Origin: Bimuria novae-zelandiae CBS 107.79 | Taxonomy: Eukaryota; Ascomycota; Dothideomycetes; Pleosporales; Didymosphaeriaceae | NCBI GenBank assembly: GCA_010015655.1 | Contig: ML976670.1 | Location: forward strand, 667,546-727,317 | Length of the DNA stretch: 59,772 nucleotides | Reading direction: 5' to 3' | Shown: piece after piece, positions 22,501 through 34,804 of the stretch | Position numbering within the stretch: the stretch's first letter is position 1 | Layout: each line of letters opens with the position of its first letter | Position numbers and translations under genes: made by a program | Notes under the pieces: generated by a model | What the model was told of the DNA's origin: nothing | What the model saw: only the letters and a program-made list of their open reading frames with translations | Databases searched by the model: none

Positions 22501-23224
22501 TGTAGCATGCCTCACCATGCTTCTAGAGTTAGATGATGTCGACAATGATGCGATAAAACGGGCGATAGGCTTTGTCAGCGCGAGGTCGTTGACTGACGTC
22601 TTCCTTCATCTTGCCCTTAATGCATGAGGTACATGTATCTGTCTACTAATCACCTCTGCTATTAGTGCCTACTCTAAGGCCTGTAGTCGAGTCTTTGAGA
22701 TGCTCGATAGCTTGATAGCTTAGGTGTCTAAGCACTTAATATACTTATATTACGGTAATAACTTAAGGTAACTTCGCGTGGGTGGAGTTAGCTGCTATAG
22801 CCTAAAAAGGCTGTCTAGCGTCTTAAGTGTTTAAGAACTAGTGGCCTCTAACTCGTTCGAGTTCTAAGAAGACCTGAGACTTATCTTTCTTAAAGAGCCT
22901 ATTTGTCTTTGAGTTGAAGTGGATCTTCTTGCAACAGCTAAGACTGAAGATATTAGTAATAAACCCTGGGATGTATGCTACGTTCTTAAAAGTAATTAAG
23001 GCTGTCTTATTGCCCCTTCTTATATTAAGAGTTACTTCTCCCTATGCCTTAACTCGGTGCGAGTTGCAGCCTGCTTGTACAGTGTCTTAGGAGGAAGGAA
23101 GCCTAGTCTGCTTCTAATTAACACCTGTCCTGTTGTAGATGTGGACATTTGAACCTGGGTCCATTACCCATCGGTTCTGTAGTGATCGATCGTGTAATAA
23201 AGATGCAGAGTTTAATTGCAAGAG

Positions 23225-23274
23225 TTGCGAGGGTTGTAAGGATTGCGAGGGTTGCAAGGATTGCGAGGGTTGCA
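23225..23274. repeat. 18-bp tandem repeat inside Copia gag
   Basis: The unit TTGCGAGGGTTGYAAGGA is repeated 2.8 times. On the coding (reverse) strand it would encode a repeated CNPRNP or ATLAIL unit, depending on frame. It lies within the presumed gag region. Confidence 0.7.
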
Positions 23275-24666
23275 TAAAGTAGGCTACATTTAACGCGTAT
23301 CTGTCTAAGCTGTAGTCTGTACTAGTGTTGGCTTTATAGGTCTAACGTGATGCGGAGTTCTTTTTGCGTTTAGCTAGCTTAGCTTTAGCTTTTTCTATAT
23401 CGAATGTCCACCGAATGTTTGCATCCTTATAGGCCTTTTTAGCCTTCTTGAGAGTGTCCTTGTTGCGAAAGGCCTTAACAAGCTAAGATAAAGCCTTTAA
23501 AGTAGGCTTAAAGTCCTTTCGCCTGCCTTCAGCCTCAGTATTAAGTGTAAAGCACTGAAGTATTAAGGTGTGTAGTCTATAGATATATTTTAATTAGTCC
23601 CTTCGAGTGTTCGGCAATAGCTCTATAATTAATAAGGAAGATTGCGATGTGAAGCTGCCTAGCGCCTTAGCTAAGTGTTAGGTTGTAGGCACTGTTCTCC
23701 GATAACGGCTTATTAAGTCTTAGAGAGTTAGTGTTAGCATAACGTCACTTGCCTCTCCTTGCTCTATAGCAAGGAACTGCGCTTGCGCCTATGCCTTATC
23801 TCTAGAGTCCCGTACAGCATAGATGAATCGCCATTGCGCTTGCGTTTCCGTCATCTCTGGCATGTCCTCTTGGACACATTAAGATGTGATTTGCGAGTAT
23901 TCATCTAGCTAAGCCTAAACGCTCTGGTTCCTTAGCTTCTTTTAGATATTAGTGTATTAGGTGGCAAGCTCTAGCCTCCGCTATTAGTCCGTGACCTTAA
24001 AATGCTTTTGGAGCGTCGTAAGCTGGCTCCGTGGATCGTTATGCTCCGCCCTGTTAATAAGGTGGACATGGGTTGTTGTGACAGTGCGTAAGATCTTAAG
24101 ATTAACCTCACTAATCGCCTTTATAATTGACTCTTAACGTTTGGATTTAATCTCCTAGATCTTCCACGCATCAGCGGTGCTGTCATTAGATGGCTCTGTA
24201 ATAGGTGGTGGAGTTATTGTAGTAGAGTTAGGGTCGCAGTACTGCCATACGCCCTTGATGGTAGCGTATCGTCGTTTGGCAGCATACTAAGGTGTCTAGT
24301 CTGCTGAATCTTGGAGAACAGTGGTAGCACGAGCATTAGTGCTAGTAGTGGTGGCTATAATAGCGAATGAGCTGCCTTGCTAGTTAGTAGAAAATATAAA
24401 GTAGAACTTTAAGAGTGTTGTAATACAATAACAAGATGCGTGTAGCGACGCGAGGACGATTATAACGTAAAGTGTGGTTAAAGGATATTAAAAACTTAGT
24501 TTTAATAGGTGCGAGAAATAATCTTAAAGAGTTGCGTGATGCGACGATAATAAAGCGTGTAATAACGCGAAGATAATTGCAACGTATATAACGTGTAATG
24601 CAATTAACAAAGTGAATAATCTTATTTAAGTATCGCAGCGTAGTGCGGGGATACCAGGCTTATAAC

Positions 24667-24838
24667 TGTTGGATGTGGTCGGACCAAGCACAAGAGATGA
24701 ATGAGGCAGAAGGTTGTTGTATTGTGAGAGCTACAGAGAGCGATTATATACACAACCATGATGAGTAAGCAGGTGACGAAGAGTCACGTGAGAGATGTAG
24801 TTTACATATACCGTGTGAACTGAGGTGCCATGCTGACA
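24667..24838 (-). repeat. LTR (right copy) of Copia element 19362-24838
   Basis: 172 bp, nearly identical to the left copy apart from three C-to-T differences. Followed by ATATT. Confidence 0.93.
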
Positions 24839-25858
24839 ATATTTATAAGAATTACGAGTGCGCGCGTTATTAAGGATCTTAATATACGTAGGTAGTATAT
24901 GCTCTGTATAGTAGGCTTACGTTATATAGTTCCCCTAAGGATCTACGTCGACTTTAGGAGGCTTATAAGCCTCCTATTCTTGTACGCGCTTTTCGTACTG
25001 CTAAGAGGACTTATATATCCTTTTACAAGGTTTTAGCGGAGGCTTAATAACTATAGGCATCTCTTTATTATTATTATAAAAGTAGAGCTCTAATTTAAAG
25101 TCCTAGTTAACGCAGGCGTATATATATAAAACCTAACCCTTAAAAGCGCTCTAAGGCTATATATTAGTAACTTTTTTATATTATTTTTACTACCCGCGTT
25201 AATATAACTAATAAGGCTTTTAGAGGTGCTTATATAAGTTAAAATAAGCCTTATTAGTAAAGAAAACTTAATCTTAGTAACCTATAATAAGTAAATTTTT
25301 ATTTTACTAACTATACTATACGCGCGTAGCTTTATAAGCGTTTATTAAAAAATTACTATAAAGCGCTATATATAAGTAAGCGTTAAGTTATTAACTAAAG
25401 TTATATTATAACTAACGCTTAGAGAGCTTAACACTATACTTTTTAGCTTAATAAGTAAATAGGCGTTAACTATAGGGATTCTCCTTAGGCTCTACTATAT
25501 ATTTAAGAACTTATATAGGCGTTTAAAAAGCTCTCTTAAGCTTATTATTATTAAACTTAGCTAAAGGCTTGCGCGTACGCCTTTACGCAATCTTTATACC
25601 TAGCTTATATTATTAATACCTTTAACGTCTGCTTATAGCCTTAGAGATTTAAAATAGTTTATTAATATTATTAATAGTCTCGCTATTTGCCTAGTAGCTA
25701 TAATAGTATAAGTAGGCTAATTTTATAAGCGTAGTATATTAGATATTAGATTTAAAATATTTAGGTATTTACGGCGCGTTAATTAAGCTACTTATTATAG
25801 GAATTAGACAAGATTTAGGTAATTAGTGTAAGGGTGAAGTTTTATTGTAGATAGAGGG
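24839..25858 (-). pseudogene. Tc1/mariner transposase N-terminal and central part, heavily RIP-damaged
   Basis: The reverse-strand frame gives KPPLKPCKRIYKSS.QYEKR and GNYIT.AYYTEHILPTYIKIL, matching the central part of fungal Tc1-like transposases. Many TAA/TAG stops. The HTH end towards 25858 is barely readable. It is separated from the C-terminal part by the Copia element, whose 5-bp target duplication ATATT straddles the break. Confidence 0.7.
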
Positions 25859-26310
25859 TGTTATGAGGCTCTTACACCTTGTTCCGATCTAGGTTAGGGT
25901 GGTAAGGTATCGTGGTGCTTCACGGATTATTTAGTAGTATAAGTTAATGCGACACTTAGCGCGGCTAGACAATCCAATCTTATAATAAATAAGATAACTA
26001 TTAGTCTATATAGGAGAACGCACTCGCACAGAAGATATATAAGTTAACTATAAGGAAGGAAATAATAATAGGAAAGTTACCACACTATATACTAGCCTAT
26101 TCCTTCTTCGTAGTCCCGCCAAGGCCCTGTAGTCCCAGGGACTACGGTAGTCCTATAGGACTTCCCTTTATGCGGGACTTCGTTACGTAACTACTAACTA
26201 AGCTATCCCGCGCCCTATTAGGTCCCGTTAACTCTACTACTTTATTAATAATTACTTTTTTAGCGTAATTATCTAGCTTCTTTATCCTTATAGGGTTTGT
26301 GGTCGTAATA
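25859..26310 (-). repeat. LTR of Gypsy family A (left copy)
   Basis: 452 bp. Includes a block built from AGTCCC/GGGACTAC units that can form hairpins. The end CGTAATA is a C-to-T form of CGTAACA. Confidence 0.92.
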
Positions 26311-29300
26311 CTATCCCCCTCTTTAAGGTTATTGTCCTAATACCTTACTTTACTATACTATGCTATTAGCGCGTTAGTGCTAATTACTATAAAGGTGCGT
26401 TCCCTTATATTCTAAGGTAGGCCGCAGCCTCTCCTTAATTCCCCTTACCTTACTAACTATGCTAAGAACCCCCTATTTGTCCTTAGCGACCCGTCGTGCT
26501 CGTGCGTAAAAGGTAGAAGCTTAGGGCCTAAAAATAGCGTTTAGTTATAAGCGTTATTAGAAGAAGAAGTTACGATGTTTTATTAACGCTACCTTTAGGT
26601 AGTGTGCGGGCTATCTCGCTGCCTATACTAAATGTAGTCTATAGATTCCTAAGAAGGATTAAGAGCGTGTTTAGAAAGAGAAGCGCGAAAAGCGTCTTGC
26701 CCTTCTTTAAGTAAAAGAGCATTAAGCTTAGGCTGCTCGTAAGACCACGCGTCTTAAGCGAGAGTTAGTAGAAATAGAGGAGAAAAAGCATAACTATACC
26801 TAGCATAACTTACGCGTTTCTAATGCAATTAAGGCGTTAAAGTAATAAGAGGAGAATTTAAAGGGTACTAGCTTTCGCGAACCGTTACCACATGCACCTC
26901 TATAGGCTAACTTAGGCTAGTTATAGGCTAACTTATTTATTCCTTTTAATCCTTTCGTATCCTTTAACTTTTTTAAATTCCTTACTAATCCGATCGCGGC
27001 GCCTCTAGACGTTTCTTGTGGAACCTTTCTAGCGCTATCCTATAGTTCGTGAGGTTTTATACTAGTTCCCACGTATTATGGTTCTCTGGCCATCCTTCCC
27101 ACTTTACCAGATACTTATACTAACGCCCGATTTTTTATAGGTCCCTAATAGCTTCGACCTTATACTCCTTATCTTCGAGTTCGAGCTAGGTTTCTAGTTC
27201 GGCGTCTAGTGGTGCTGGTTCCAATAATAACTTGTGGAAGACCGGGTAGATCCGTGTATCTATAGGTAGCTATAGTTTAAAATTAACTAGTCCCCTAACC
27301 TCTTAGATTTTAAATAGTCCCTTTCAAAGGTTATCTAGTTTTTTACTTAGCCTTATTATCTTAAAATTTTTTTACGAGAGGAGGACTCTATCCCCCTCCT
27401 TAAAGGTTAGTCTTATAATTCTTTTCTTATTCGCTTATCGCGCTATTTATTTATTACGTTACGCGATGTTCTCGTGCAGTGCTTTATATAGGTTCTATAT
27501 AAGTTTAGCCTTATTGGCTGCGTTCTTTGCAATGCTCTAGATGTCTAATGGATCCTGGTAAGTCGTTGGCTTACATCCATGGTTGGCGTAATATGGCGAG
27601 TACCCCGTAGTCGCCAATCTTGCGCTATTATATGCCAGCTGGGCCGTTGGCAACAGCTCAACCTAGTTGTCTTAAAGCTTATTTATATATATCTAGAGAT
27701 ACTATTCTAACGTTTAGTTTATTCGCTTAGTTTGGCTATTTATTTTAAGATAGAAGCTCGTCGTGAGCTTGTGCTTAATTCCTAATTTAGCTATAAACGT
27801 GGTCTAGTATAACAATGTGAATATCTTGGCCCTATCTGTGATAAACTTGTTAGGTCGTCTAACCTGTAATATTAGTTCTTATTCTACTACATAGGCTAGT
27901 TCTTCTGCTAACATAGCTTCCCTAATTAGCACAAACCTCGACTCCTTAGTAAGTTAATAGATTATAACTAAGATCGAGTTATAGGGATTCTTATTCCCTA
28001 GTGTTAGTAATGCCGGTAGCTTCACGATAAAGTCCATAGTCACGCTTAACTATGGTCTTAGGGGCGGCTATAGTAGTTGTAAGAGGCTATAGGGCTTATA
28101 TCTCTTAGGCTTATTCTTATAACAGGCTAAATAGTTGCCTAAAACCTTCTATACCGCCTGGCGTAGCCTAGGGATAGCATATTCGTTCGCGACTCAACGC
28201 GTTATTTTAGCAATTTCTAGGTGTTCTTAATCCTTGTCTTTGTGTAGTTTTTTAATTAGTAGCGGAGCCATCTACTCGCTAATCTAGATATAGTTTTAAT
28301 AGTCCCGTGCTATTAATTTCGTGGCTTAGTAGAGATTATACGCTTGGCAATCCTTATTCTTAAGCTTATTATAATCCTATATCTCTTCTATAGCTAGCCT
28401 ATAATAGGTAAGATCCGCGCGCCGTGCTTCTAGTGCTAGCGCAAGTTATATCTTATTATAGTAAAGGGTTCCGTCCTTCGCGTAGGTTAGGATTATAATA
28501 TAGTTACTTCTATTATCTTCTTTTATAAGATCTAAACGCTTACTAAGTGCGTCTGCTATAGCGTTTAAGTTGCCAAGTAAATAGGTGATACGGAAGTCGA
28601 ATTCCGTTATCTATTTTAACTATCTAGCCTATTATTAATTAAGCTTCTTTATAGTTATAAAGCGCGTAAGGTTAAGATAATTTAAAAAGACCTTTGTTTA
28701 GTGCTTTACTCCTTTAAGCTGCGCTTCCTATTACTTAAAATAGTTAATAATTACGAGCAACTCCTTATCGTAAATCTTATAATTTAGTTCTGCTCCTAAG
28801 AGCTTGCGTGCGTAATAGAAGACGGGTCTCTATTTGCTATTGTCGCACTCTTGTAATAATACGGCCCCTAGCGCATAGTCTAATGCATTCGTGTAGATGC
28901 GATGTCGCCGCTCTAGGTTATACATCTATAGTAGGGGTGCCGTTAGGAATAGGCGTTTAAGCTACTTAAAAGCTACTATTTCTGCCTTTTATAGAGGTCG
29001 CCATTTCCCTATCTTTATAAGTTCTGTTAACGGAGTGGTCGTCTTTAAGTAGTTCTTAATAAATTTGCGATAGAAGTTAGTAAAGCCTAAGAAAGACTAG
29101 ATATCTTTTACTAACTACGATAGTGGCTATTCTTCTATTATCGCGATCTTCTTTAGGTCTATCTTAACACCTTCTCAGGATATCACAAATCCCAAATATT
29201 CCGTCTTAGTGACATGGAACTCGCACTTCTTAGGGTGTAGGAGTAATTAATACTCTTGTAACTTCTGTAGTACTTTGCGTACATGTCCTTTGTGCTCTTC

Positions 29301-32300
29301 CAAGGTTCTGTGTAAGTATATTAAGATATCGTCGAGGTACGCCGTGCAGAATACGTCTAAGTATTTATATAGTACTTAATTTATTAACTCCTAGAAGGTT
29401 GCTAGTGCGTTAGTTAGCCCTATAGGCATAACCGTGTACTCGAAAAGGCCATATCGTGTGCGGAACGCCATTTTCCACTCGTACCCTTTCGCAATTCGAA
29501 TCCTGTGGAATCTATCCCGGACGTCGAATTTCGTAAAGTATTTAGCTCCTTAGAGTCTATCTATGAGCTCCGTTATTAGTAGTAATAGGTAGCGATTCTT
29601 AATTATCACAGCGTTTAGCTATCTATAATCCACACAGAGTTATAGCCTGCCGTCTTTTTTGCGAACAAAGAGTATAGGGAAGGCCACAGGACTCTAACTA
29701 GGCCACTATTTCCTTAAGCGTAGATTCTTTTATATTAGCTCTTTTAACTCTTTTTCTTATTCGTAGGTGAGGGGCCTTAGGCGTTCTAGCTGTAGCTTAG
29801 CTCCCTCTACTAGTAGTATCTCGTGATCCTACTCCTTGTGTTTAGGTAGAATAGTCTTGTCGTGTTCCTTAAATAGGTCTGCGAATTCCTTATATTCTTC
29901 TGGCAGACTAGGGTTGTCTAGGACTATCTTAGTCTCCTAGACCTATATATAGTGCACCCGCCCTAGGTATTGCTTTAAGATCCTGTCTATCTTGCATACT
30001 AATATTTCTTATATTCTAAATAGTCGACTCCTTTTTCTCGCCTAAGGTTGGGGAGTTTCCCTCCTACTAGGGCTTGCCTAAGCCTTCGCTAGTAGGTCCT
30101 GGGGAAGAATTGTTCGTTTAATCTAGTTTATCCGTGGATTGTGTTGTTCTAGCTATTTATATCTAATAATGGCTTCGATGTCTCCTATCTCCGCGATGGT
30201 GAAGACGTGTTGGCTCTCTAGGCCTTTTATATTAACTTATACCGGCGCCGTCTTAAGGCGCAGCTAACCGTTACTATATCCTTATAATTAGGTCCTGTCC
30301 ACGAGTCCTATTTGTAGTAGTGTTTTCTTATTATAATATAGCATATTGTACTTCTTAATTACTTGCGGGGCGATTAGACACGCGTCTGCCCCTAGGTCAA
30401 TTAGTGCTATAACACGATGTCCATGCACCGTAATGTCTTTAATTAAGCGTTTCTTAATTCTGCGAGTATTTACTTAATAAGCTATAATAATTACACTATT
30501 ACTAGTGTGGCTCGTTGCCTAGTGATAATCTAGTTTTTTAAATTATTAGACCCTTTATCTAAGGTTTTAGGCTAACTAGCGTTGGCTTCCTTAATCTAGT
30601 CCTAGACCTTAGATAGCTTAGAGACTTCCTTAATTTAGTGCTACTTATATTACTATCGATACAGGGCGTAAGTCTCTTTAATCCTATTAAATTCGTATAC
30701 TCCTTAATTCCCATGTTGCGGACAATTTAGAGTAAGGCATTTGTTCTGGGCTAATGCATTATGCCCTAGATAGCTATCTAAGGAGGCTGCCTCTTCCTGC
30801 AGGCTTAGGTGTACAAAGCACTATAGATTATATTATTCTTACCTAATTAATAAGTGGTCCGCGTCTCTTCCTAGCTACGTATTCTTTATTATCGTGCTAG
30901 TGTCGCGGGGGTCTAAGCCCTAAGGGAACTAGCCTGTTTTAAACTTCTACTACCTATGTAGCTTACAGGTAATATTAAAATATTAATACTAACTATTCTA
31001 TTTATAGTGCTTAGCCTAATAGGCTAAAAAGTGTTTATAGTAATTATTAGGCACGCTGCACTGGCTCTGCTTTAGCCTATAGTGTTCCAAACCTCTTGGA
31101 AAATAGGAGGCCCTAACTCTAGCCTTAGAGTGTTGTCGGCATCCTTTACGCGTGCATTGCCACTATTTAGCGTATTCATGTCGTTCCTGTATCGTGATCT
31201 GGCGTAGGTATTATTTTGGGAGCCCCTATAGTTTCTTCGCTAGCTAGTAGGCGTCCCATGCGTGTGCCCCTTGGACGATTACTTTTACCTTATACTAAGA
31301 CAATTAATGTAGCGCACTGCTGCACATCTAGTAGGTGTTATTAGCTAGTCTTTAAAAGATCTAGTACTTAGGAAGGGTCTTTTGTTCCTCTTCCTCTTTT
31401 ATTAGCTCCAGGATCTTTTACGTAAGATCCACTCCGTTGGCTTCTGCCAGCGTGAGGGTGGCTATAGCCACTCGTAGGAGGTTAGTTATATTAACTTTAG
31501 TCTCTTAATTGTTATAGTCTTTAGCGAAGTAGCCTGGCTTGCTACATTAGAGGCAGGCTTTATTTTTAAACCTCTGTTCTTACTCTTCCTGCGAAATGCT
31601 GTTCTTGCCCTAGTAACTCTTCTTTAGTCTATATAGCTATTTTCCCTTGCCGTTCTTCTTTTTGTACTATTAGGCTTTATTAGTTATAATAATATCTCCG
31701 TCCTGGTCTCTTCCTGCGGGCCTGGATTAATTCTCTTTTCTAGTAAGTAGCCTAGTACTATGCTGTTTTTCTAGCTTGCGTTCGTACAGGTAATTATCTG
31801 CCTTAATTATATTGTTAATAAGTTCTTCTAGGTTGTCTGCTTTTCCTTGGTGGACCAATTCGTCTTTGACTAATTCTTTTAGTCTATTATAGTAGGTAAT
31901 TATAAGTGGGGCTTCTCCCTATCCTTTGAGTTCTGCCATGATTTGTTTAAACTCTAGTGTATAGAGTACCGCCGATTTCTCCTGACGTAGGCGCTGGAGG
32001 CGTATTTTGGCTTAATGTCCTTTATTAATAGTGCTAAATATTCCTTTTACGGCCTTGCGAAAAGACTCCTAGTCCTTAAAGGCGTCTTTAGTGGCGTCTA
32101 AACTACAATCTTCTAATTTACCATTCTTAAGGAAATTATTAATTATTAGTCTAGCCTATACAGCTGCCTTGTCTTGCATATTTATATAGGTAACTAGGAT
32201 CTTATCTTGTTCTGTATTAAACTTTCCTAGGTTGTAACGGATAAATAGTTCTATCTGGGTTAGGAACGTTCCTGGGTAACCCTTTCCTGAATAGGGTTCG

Positions 32301-32307
32301 GGCTTTA

Positions 32308-34096
32308 AGCTAGCGCATATAGTCACCGCCCACATAGGGTTGCCGCCCACCCCACCAAAACACGACACCTGCACAAAACACACGATATCTCTCCACAACG
32401 CTTATCAAAATGGACCCCCGCGAAGAATCGATACAATTAGCTATCAGCGATTTTAATGCTGGCGTTTATCCAAGCCTACGCGCTGTAGCAAAAGCATACA
32501 ACATCCCTTAATCTACCTTACGTGGCTGACTAGGTGGCGCGACAAACAGCGCAGTCTGCCATCAAAATTAGCAGCGATTAACTCCTCTACAGGAGGACTT
32601 CCTAGTAGAGTAGATCCTTAAAGAAGACGCGCGCGCCTGCCCTCCCTCCCACGCTCGCGCCCGAGAAATGGCCATCGAATCCTGCGTATGAATGGCGACA
32701 ACCAGCCTGTAGGCAAGCTCTGGATCTCACACTTCATCCGCCGACAGCCACGCATCGCCTCAGTAGTCGGCAGAAAGCTAGAGACTCAGAGAGCTAATAC
32801 AGCGACACCAGAGCAGGTGCGCGCCTTCCTAGAGCTCTATAAGCAGACTAGACAGCGGCTCAACATACGGGCGGAGAATACCTACAATATGGACGAGACT
32901 GGCGTTGCCGTAGGGGTATGTACGAACACTAGAGTACTCTCTAGTAGTTAGAAAAAGAAGGCTTATATTCGGTCTCCAGAGAATCGCGAGTGGGTCTCTA
33001 TAATCGAGTGTGTATCGGCGACAGGGCGGAAACTACGCTGCGCAGTCATCTTCAAGGGCCAGAGCCTACAAACAACCTGGTTCCCCTCGTCCTACGTACC
33101 TGACTGGATCTATACAACCTCAGAGAACGGATGGACGTCAAATGCGATAGGTGTTGAGTGGCTGCAGCGCATATTTCTACCTAAGACGGCTGTAGGTGAT
33201 AGCCAGTACCGACTCCTTATCCTCGACGGCCATGGCAGCCACATTAATATCAAGTTCCTCTAGCTTTATAAATAGCATCAAGTAAAACTCTTATACCTAC
33301 CTACGCATACCTCGCACGTCCTACAGCCACTAGATCTTGCTCCTTTCTCTGTTATCAAGTCTAGTTACCGACGCTAGATCTAAGAGCTCGCATCGCTTGA
33401 CGACGCCGCGCCTGTTAAGAAGGAGCGCTTTATTACCTGCTACTATTAAGCTAGGGAGGAAGGCTTTACAGAGCGTGTAATTCGAGCTGGCTGGCAGGCT
33501 GCTGGTATCTGCCCGCTCAACATCAATCAGGTACTCAGCTCGTCGCAGCTCTCTCAGAGGCCTACTACGCCTACGCATCAGTAGCAGCCTCAGCAGCAGC
33601 CTCAGAGCTTCTTCTCTACTCCTCAAGGCCCTAGGGATCTATACTTGGCTCAGCGCGAGGTGCAGAGCTGCGAGAACCTAGGTCGCAAGACAAGACTTCT
33701 CCTGCAAAAAGCAGGTAAGGCGCTAGCAGCTGCAAATACTCGAGCTATAGGGCTTAAATCAGAGAAAAGACGCCTTAAGCAGCAGCTAGAGACTACTAGT
33801 TCTTAGCATCCTTAAAAGCGCGTTCGAGTAGATCCAAATCAACGCTTTGCAGAGGTAGAGACTATCAGGGAGGCGATGCGCGCAGCTGAGGCTTCAGCAG
33901 CCCAGCAAGGTAGATATACTATAGAGGGAGCTGCAGAGGCGGCGGCAGCAGCAGCAGCAGCGGCTACTCTACAGTCTATGTGTATTACATGGCAATTATA
34001 ATAGGCGTTGTTGAGAAATCGCGTGTTTTGTGCGGGTGTCGCGTTTTGGTGGGGTGGGCGGCAACCCTATGTGGGCGGTGACCATATGCGCTAGCT
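32308..34096 (+). mobile_element. pogo/Fot1-like DNA transposon (1,789 bp) nested in Gypsy gag
   Basis: TIRs of about 80 bp (AGCTAGCGCATAT.GTCACC.. at both ends) are flanked by TA (32306-32307 and 34097-34098). The transposase starts at ATG 32410 (MDPREESIQLAISDFNAG, HTH region) and ends at TAA 34001. The DDE domain shows NTYNMDETGVAVG (first Asp), LLILDGHGSHI (second Asp) and THTSHVLQPLDLAPFS (third Asp). A 1-nt deletion near 32671 shifts the frame at the REMA.RILRMNGD motif. About ten stops are of the CAA/CAG/CGA-to-stop kind, so RIP is light. The C-terminus has a poly-Ala run encoded by GCA repeats. It is the youngest insertion in this nest. Confidence 0.93.
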
Positions 34097-34285
34097 TAGG
34101 ACCTTTGGTTAATGTTTCGTATTCTCCTATTGGCTCATCTTTTCGCTTATCTGGTTGATAATTTCCTGTAACTAGGCTATCTAAGCCACTTGTTCGATAA
34201 CTATCTCTCCTAGGGTCTTTTCCTTAGGTGCCGGAGCTGCGGTGGTCGAACTAGGTCCTGCTATTGTACCGTAGGGTAGTTAAAG

Positions 34286-34737
34286 TGTTATAAGGCTCTT
34301 ATACCTTGTTCTAATCTAAGTTAGGGTGGTAAGGTATCATGGTGCTTCACGGATTATTTAATAGTATAAGTTAATGCGACACTTAGCGCGGCTAGACAAT
34401 CTAATCTTATAATAAATAAGATAACTATTAGTCTATATAGGAGAACGCACTCGCACAGAAGATATATAAGTTAATTATAAGGAAGGAAATAATAATAGGA
34501 AAGTCGCTATACTATATACTAGCCTATTCCTTCTTCGTAGTCCCGCCAAGGCCCTGTAGTCCTAGGGACTATAGTAGTCCTATAGGACTTCCCTTTATGC
34601 GGGACTTCGTTACGTGACTGCTAACTAAGCTACCTCGCGCCCTGTTAGGTCCTGTTAACTCTGCTACTTTATTAATAATTACTCTCTTGGCGTAATTGTC
34701 TGGCTTCTTCATCCTTGTGGGGTTCGTGGTCGTAACA
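34286..34737 (-). repeat. LTR of Gypsy family A (right copy)
   Basis: 452 bp, same length as the left copy, ending CGTAACA. Differences from the left copy are mostly C/T and G/A transitions. Confidence 0.92.
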
Positions 34738-34763
34738 AAGGGGCTATTGTTGATGGCTAGTGC

Positions 34764-34804
34764 TGCTTACGTACACCGATCACGAATTAGCTCGCCACCT
34801 GGTG
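34764..34804 (-). repeat. right TIR of the Tc1/mariner-like element
   Basis: Inverted copy of 18772-18812, separated from the rest of its element by the Gypsy insertion. Confidence 0.85.

Larger units (their letters stand above)
19362..24838 (-). mobile_element. Copia LTR retrotransposon (5,477 bp), complete but RIP-inactivated
   Basis: Two 172-bp LTRs (19362-19533 and 24667-24838) begin TGTYGGATGTGG and end CCATGCTGACA. They are flanked on both sides by the target duplication ATATT (19357-19361 and 24839-24843). Coding is on the reverse strand: gag about 23000-24450, integrase 22076-22483 (ASLPKTLANKLVCTAARLLN), reverse transcriptase 20711-20929 (MQYDMPSAFLNAFLDCILYVRTPDSF, ALYGLKEAPRLW) and RNase H about 19800-20250. 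Stops throughout are C-to-T or G-to-A. It inserted into the Tc1/mariner transposase gene. I see three differences between the LTRs (TCGG/TTGG, GCAG/GTAG, TTCAC/TTTAC), all C/T transitions, so RIP rather than age explains them. Confidence 0.93.
25859..34737 (-). mobile_element. Gypsy LTR retrotransposon, chromodomain type (family A), with nested pogo element
   Basis: Two 452-bp LTRs (25859-26310 and 34286-34737) run from TGTTAT to CGTAAYA and are flanked by GAGGG (25854-25858) and AAGGG (34738-34742), one G-to-A apart. Reverse-strand coding in order: a gag zinc knuckle near 31520-31560 (CL.CSKPGYFAKD, His changed to Tyr), reverse transcriptase at about 29000-29900 with [12 protein letters not shown] near 29312-29350 and LLHPKKCEFHVTKTEYLGFVIS near 29170-29240, and a chromodomain at about 27040-27180 (EYKVEAIRDL...YLVKWEGWPENHNTWE). 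Without the pogo insertion it is about 7.1 kb, normal for a fungal chromovirus. Frequent stops make it inactive. It is inserted in the Tc1/mariner element. Confidence 0.93.
18772..34804 (-). mobile_element. Tc1/mariner-like DNA transposon split by two retrotransposons
   Basis: Terminal inverted repeats match: CACCAGGTGGCGAGCTAATT at 18772 and its reverse complement ending at 34804, about 41 bp each. Removing the Copia insertion (19362-24838) and the Gypsy insertion (25859-34737) with their 5-bp duplications leaves about 1.67 kb, right for Tc1/mariner. Transposase is read on the reverse strand in two blocks. 24839-25850 includes VDVDP.GNYIT.AYYTEHILPTYIK, and 18997-19361 includes LIHPGRSLDLNPTKGCW with RQIWDEISINEIRELIKEMPDRC. 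In DLNPTKGCW the expected catalytic acidic residue (usually NPIE) appears as Lys, a G-to-A change. The element is dead. The flanks carry a 4-bp repeat CCGT (18768-18771 and 34805-34808) rather than the expected TA. Confidence 0.8.

Noticed and set aside
22163..22627. Forward-strand 154-codon frame
   Set aside because: Antisense to the Copia integrase frame at 22076-22483, which has clear motifs.
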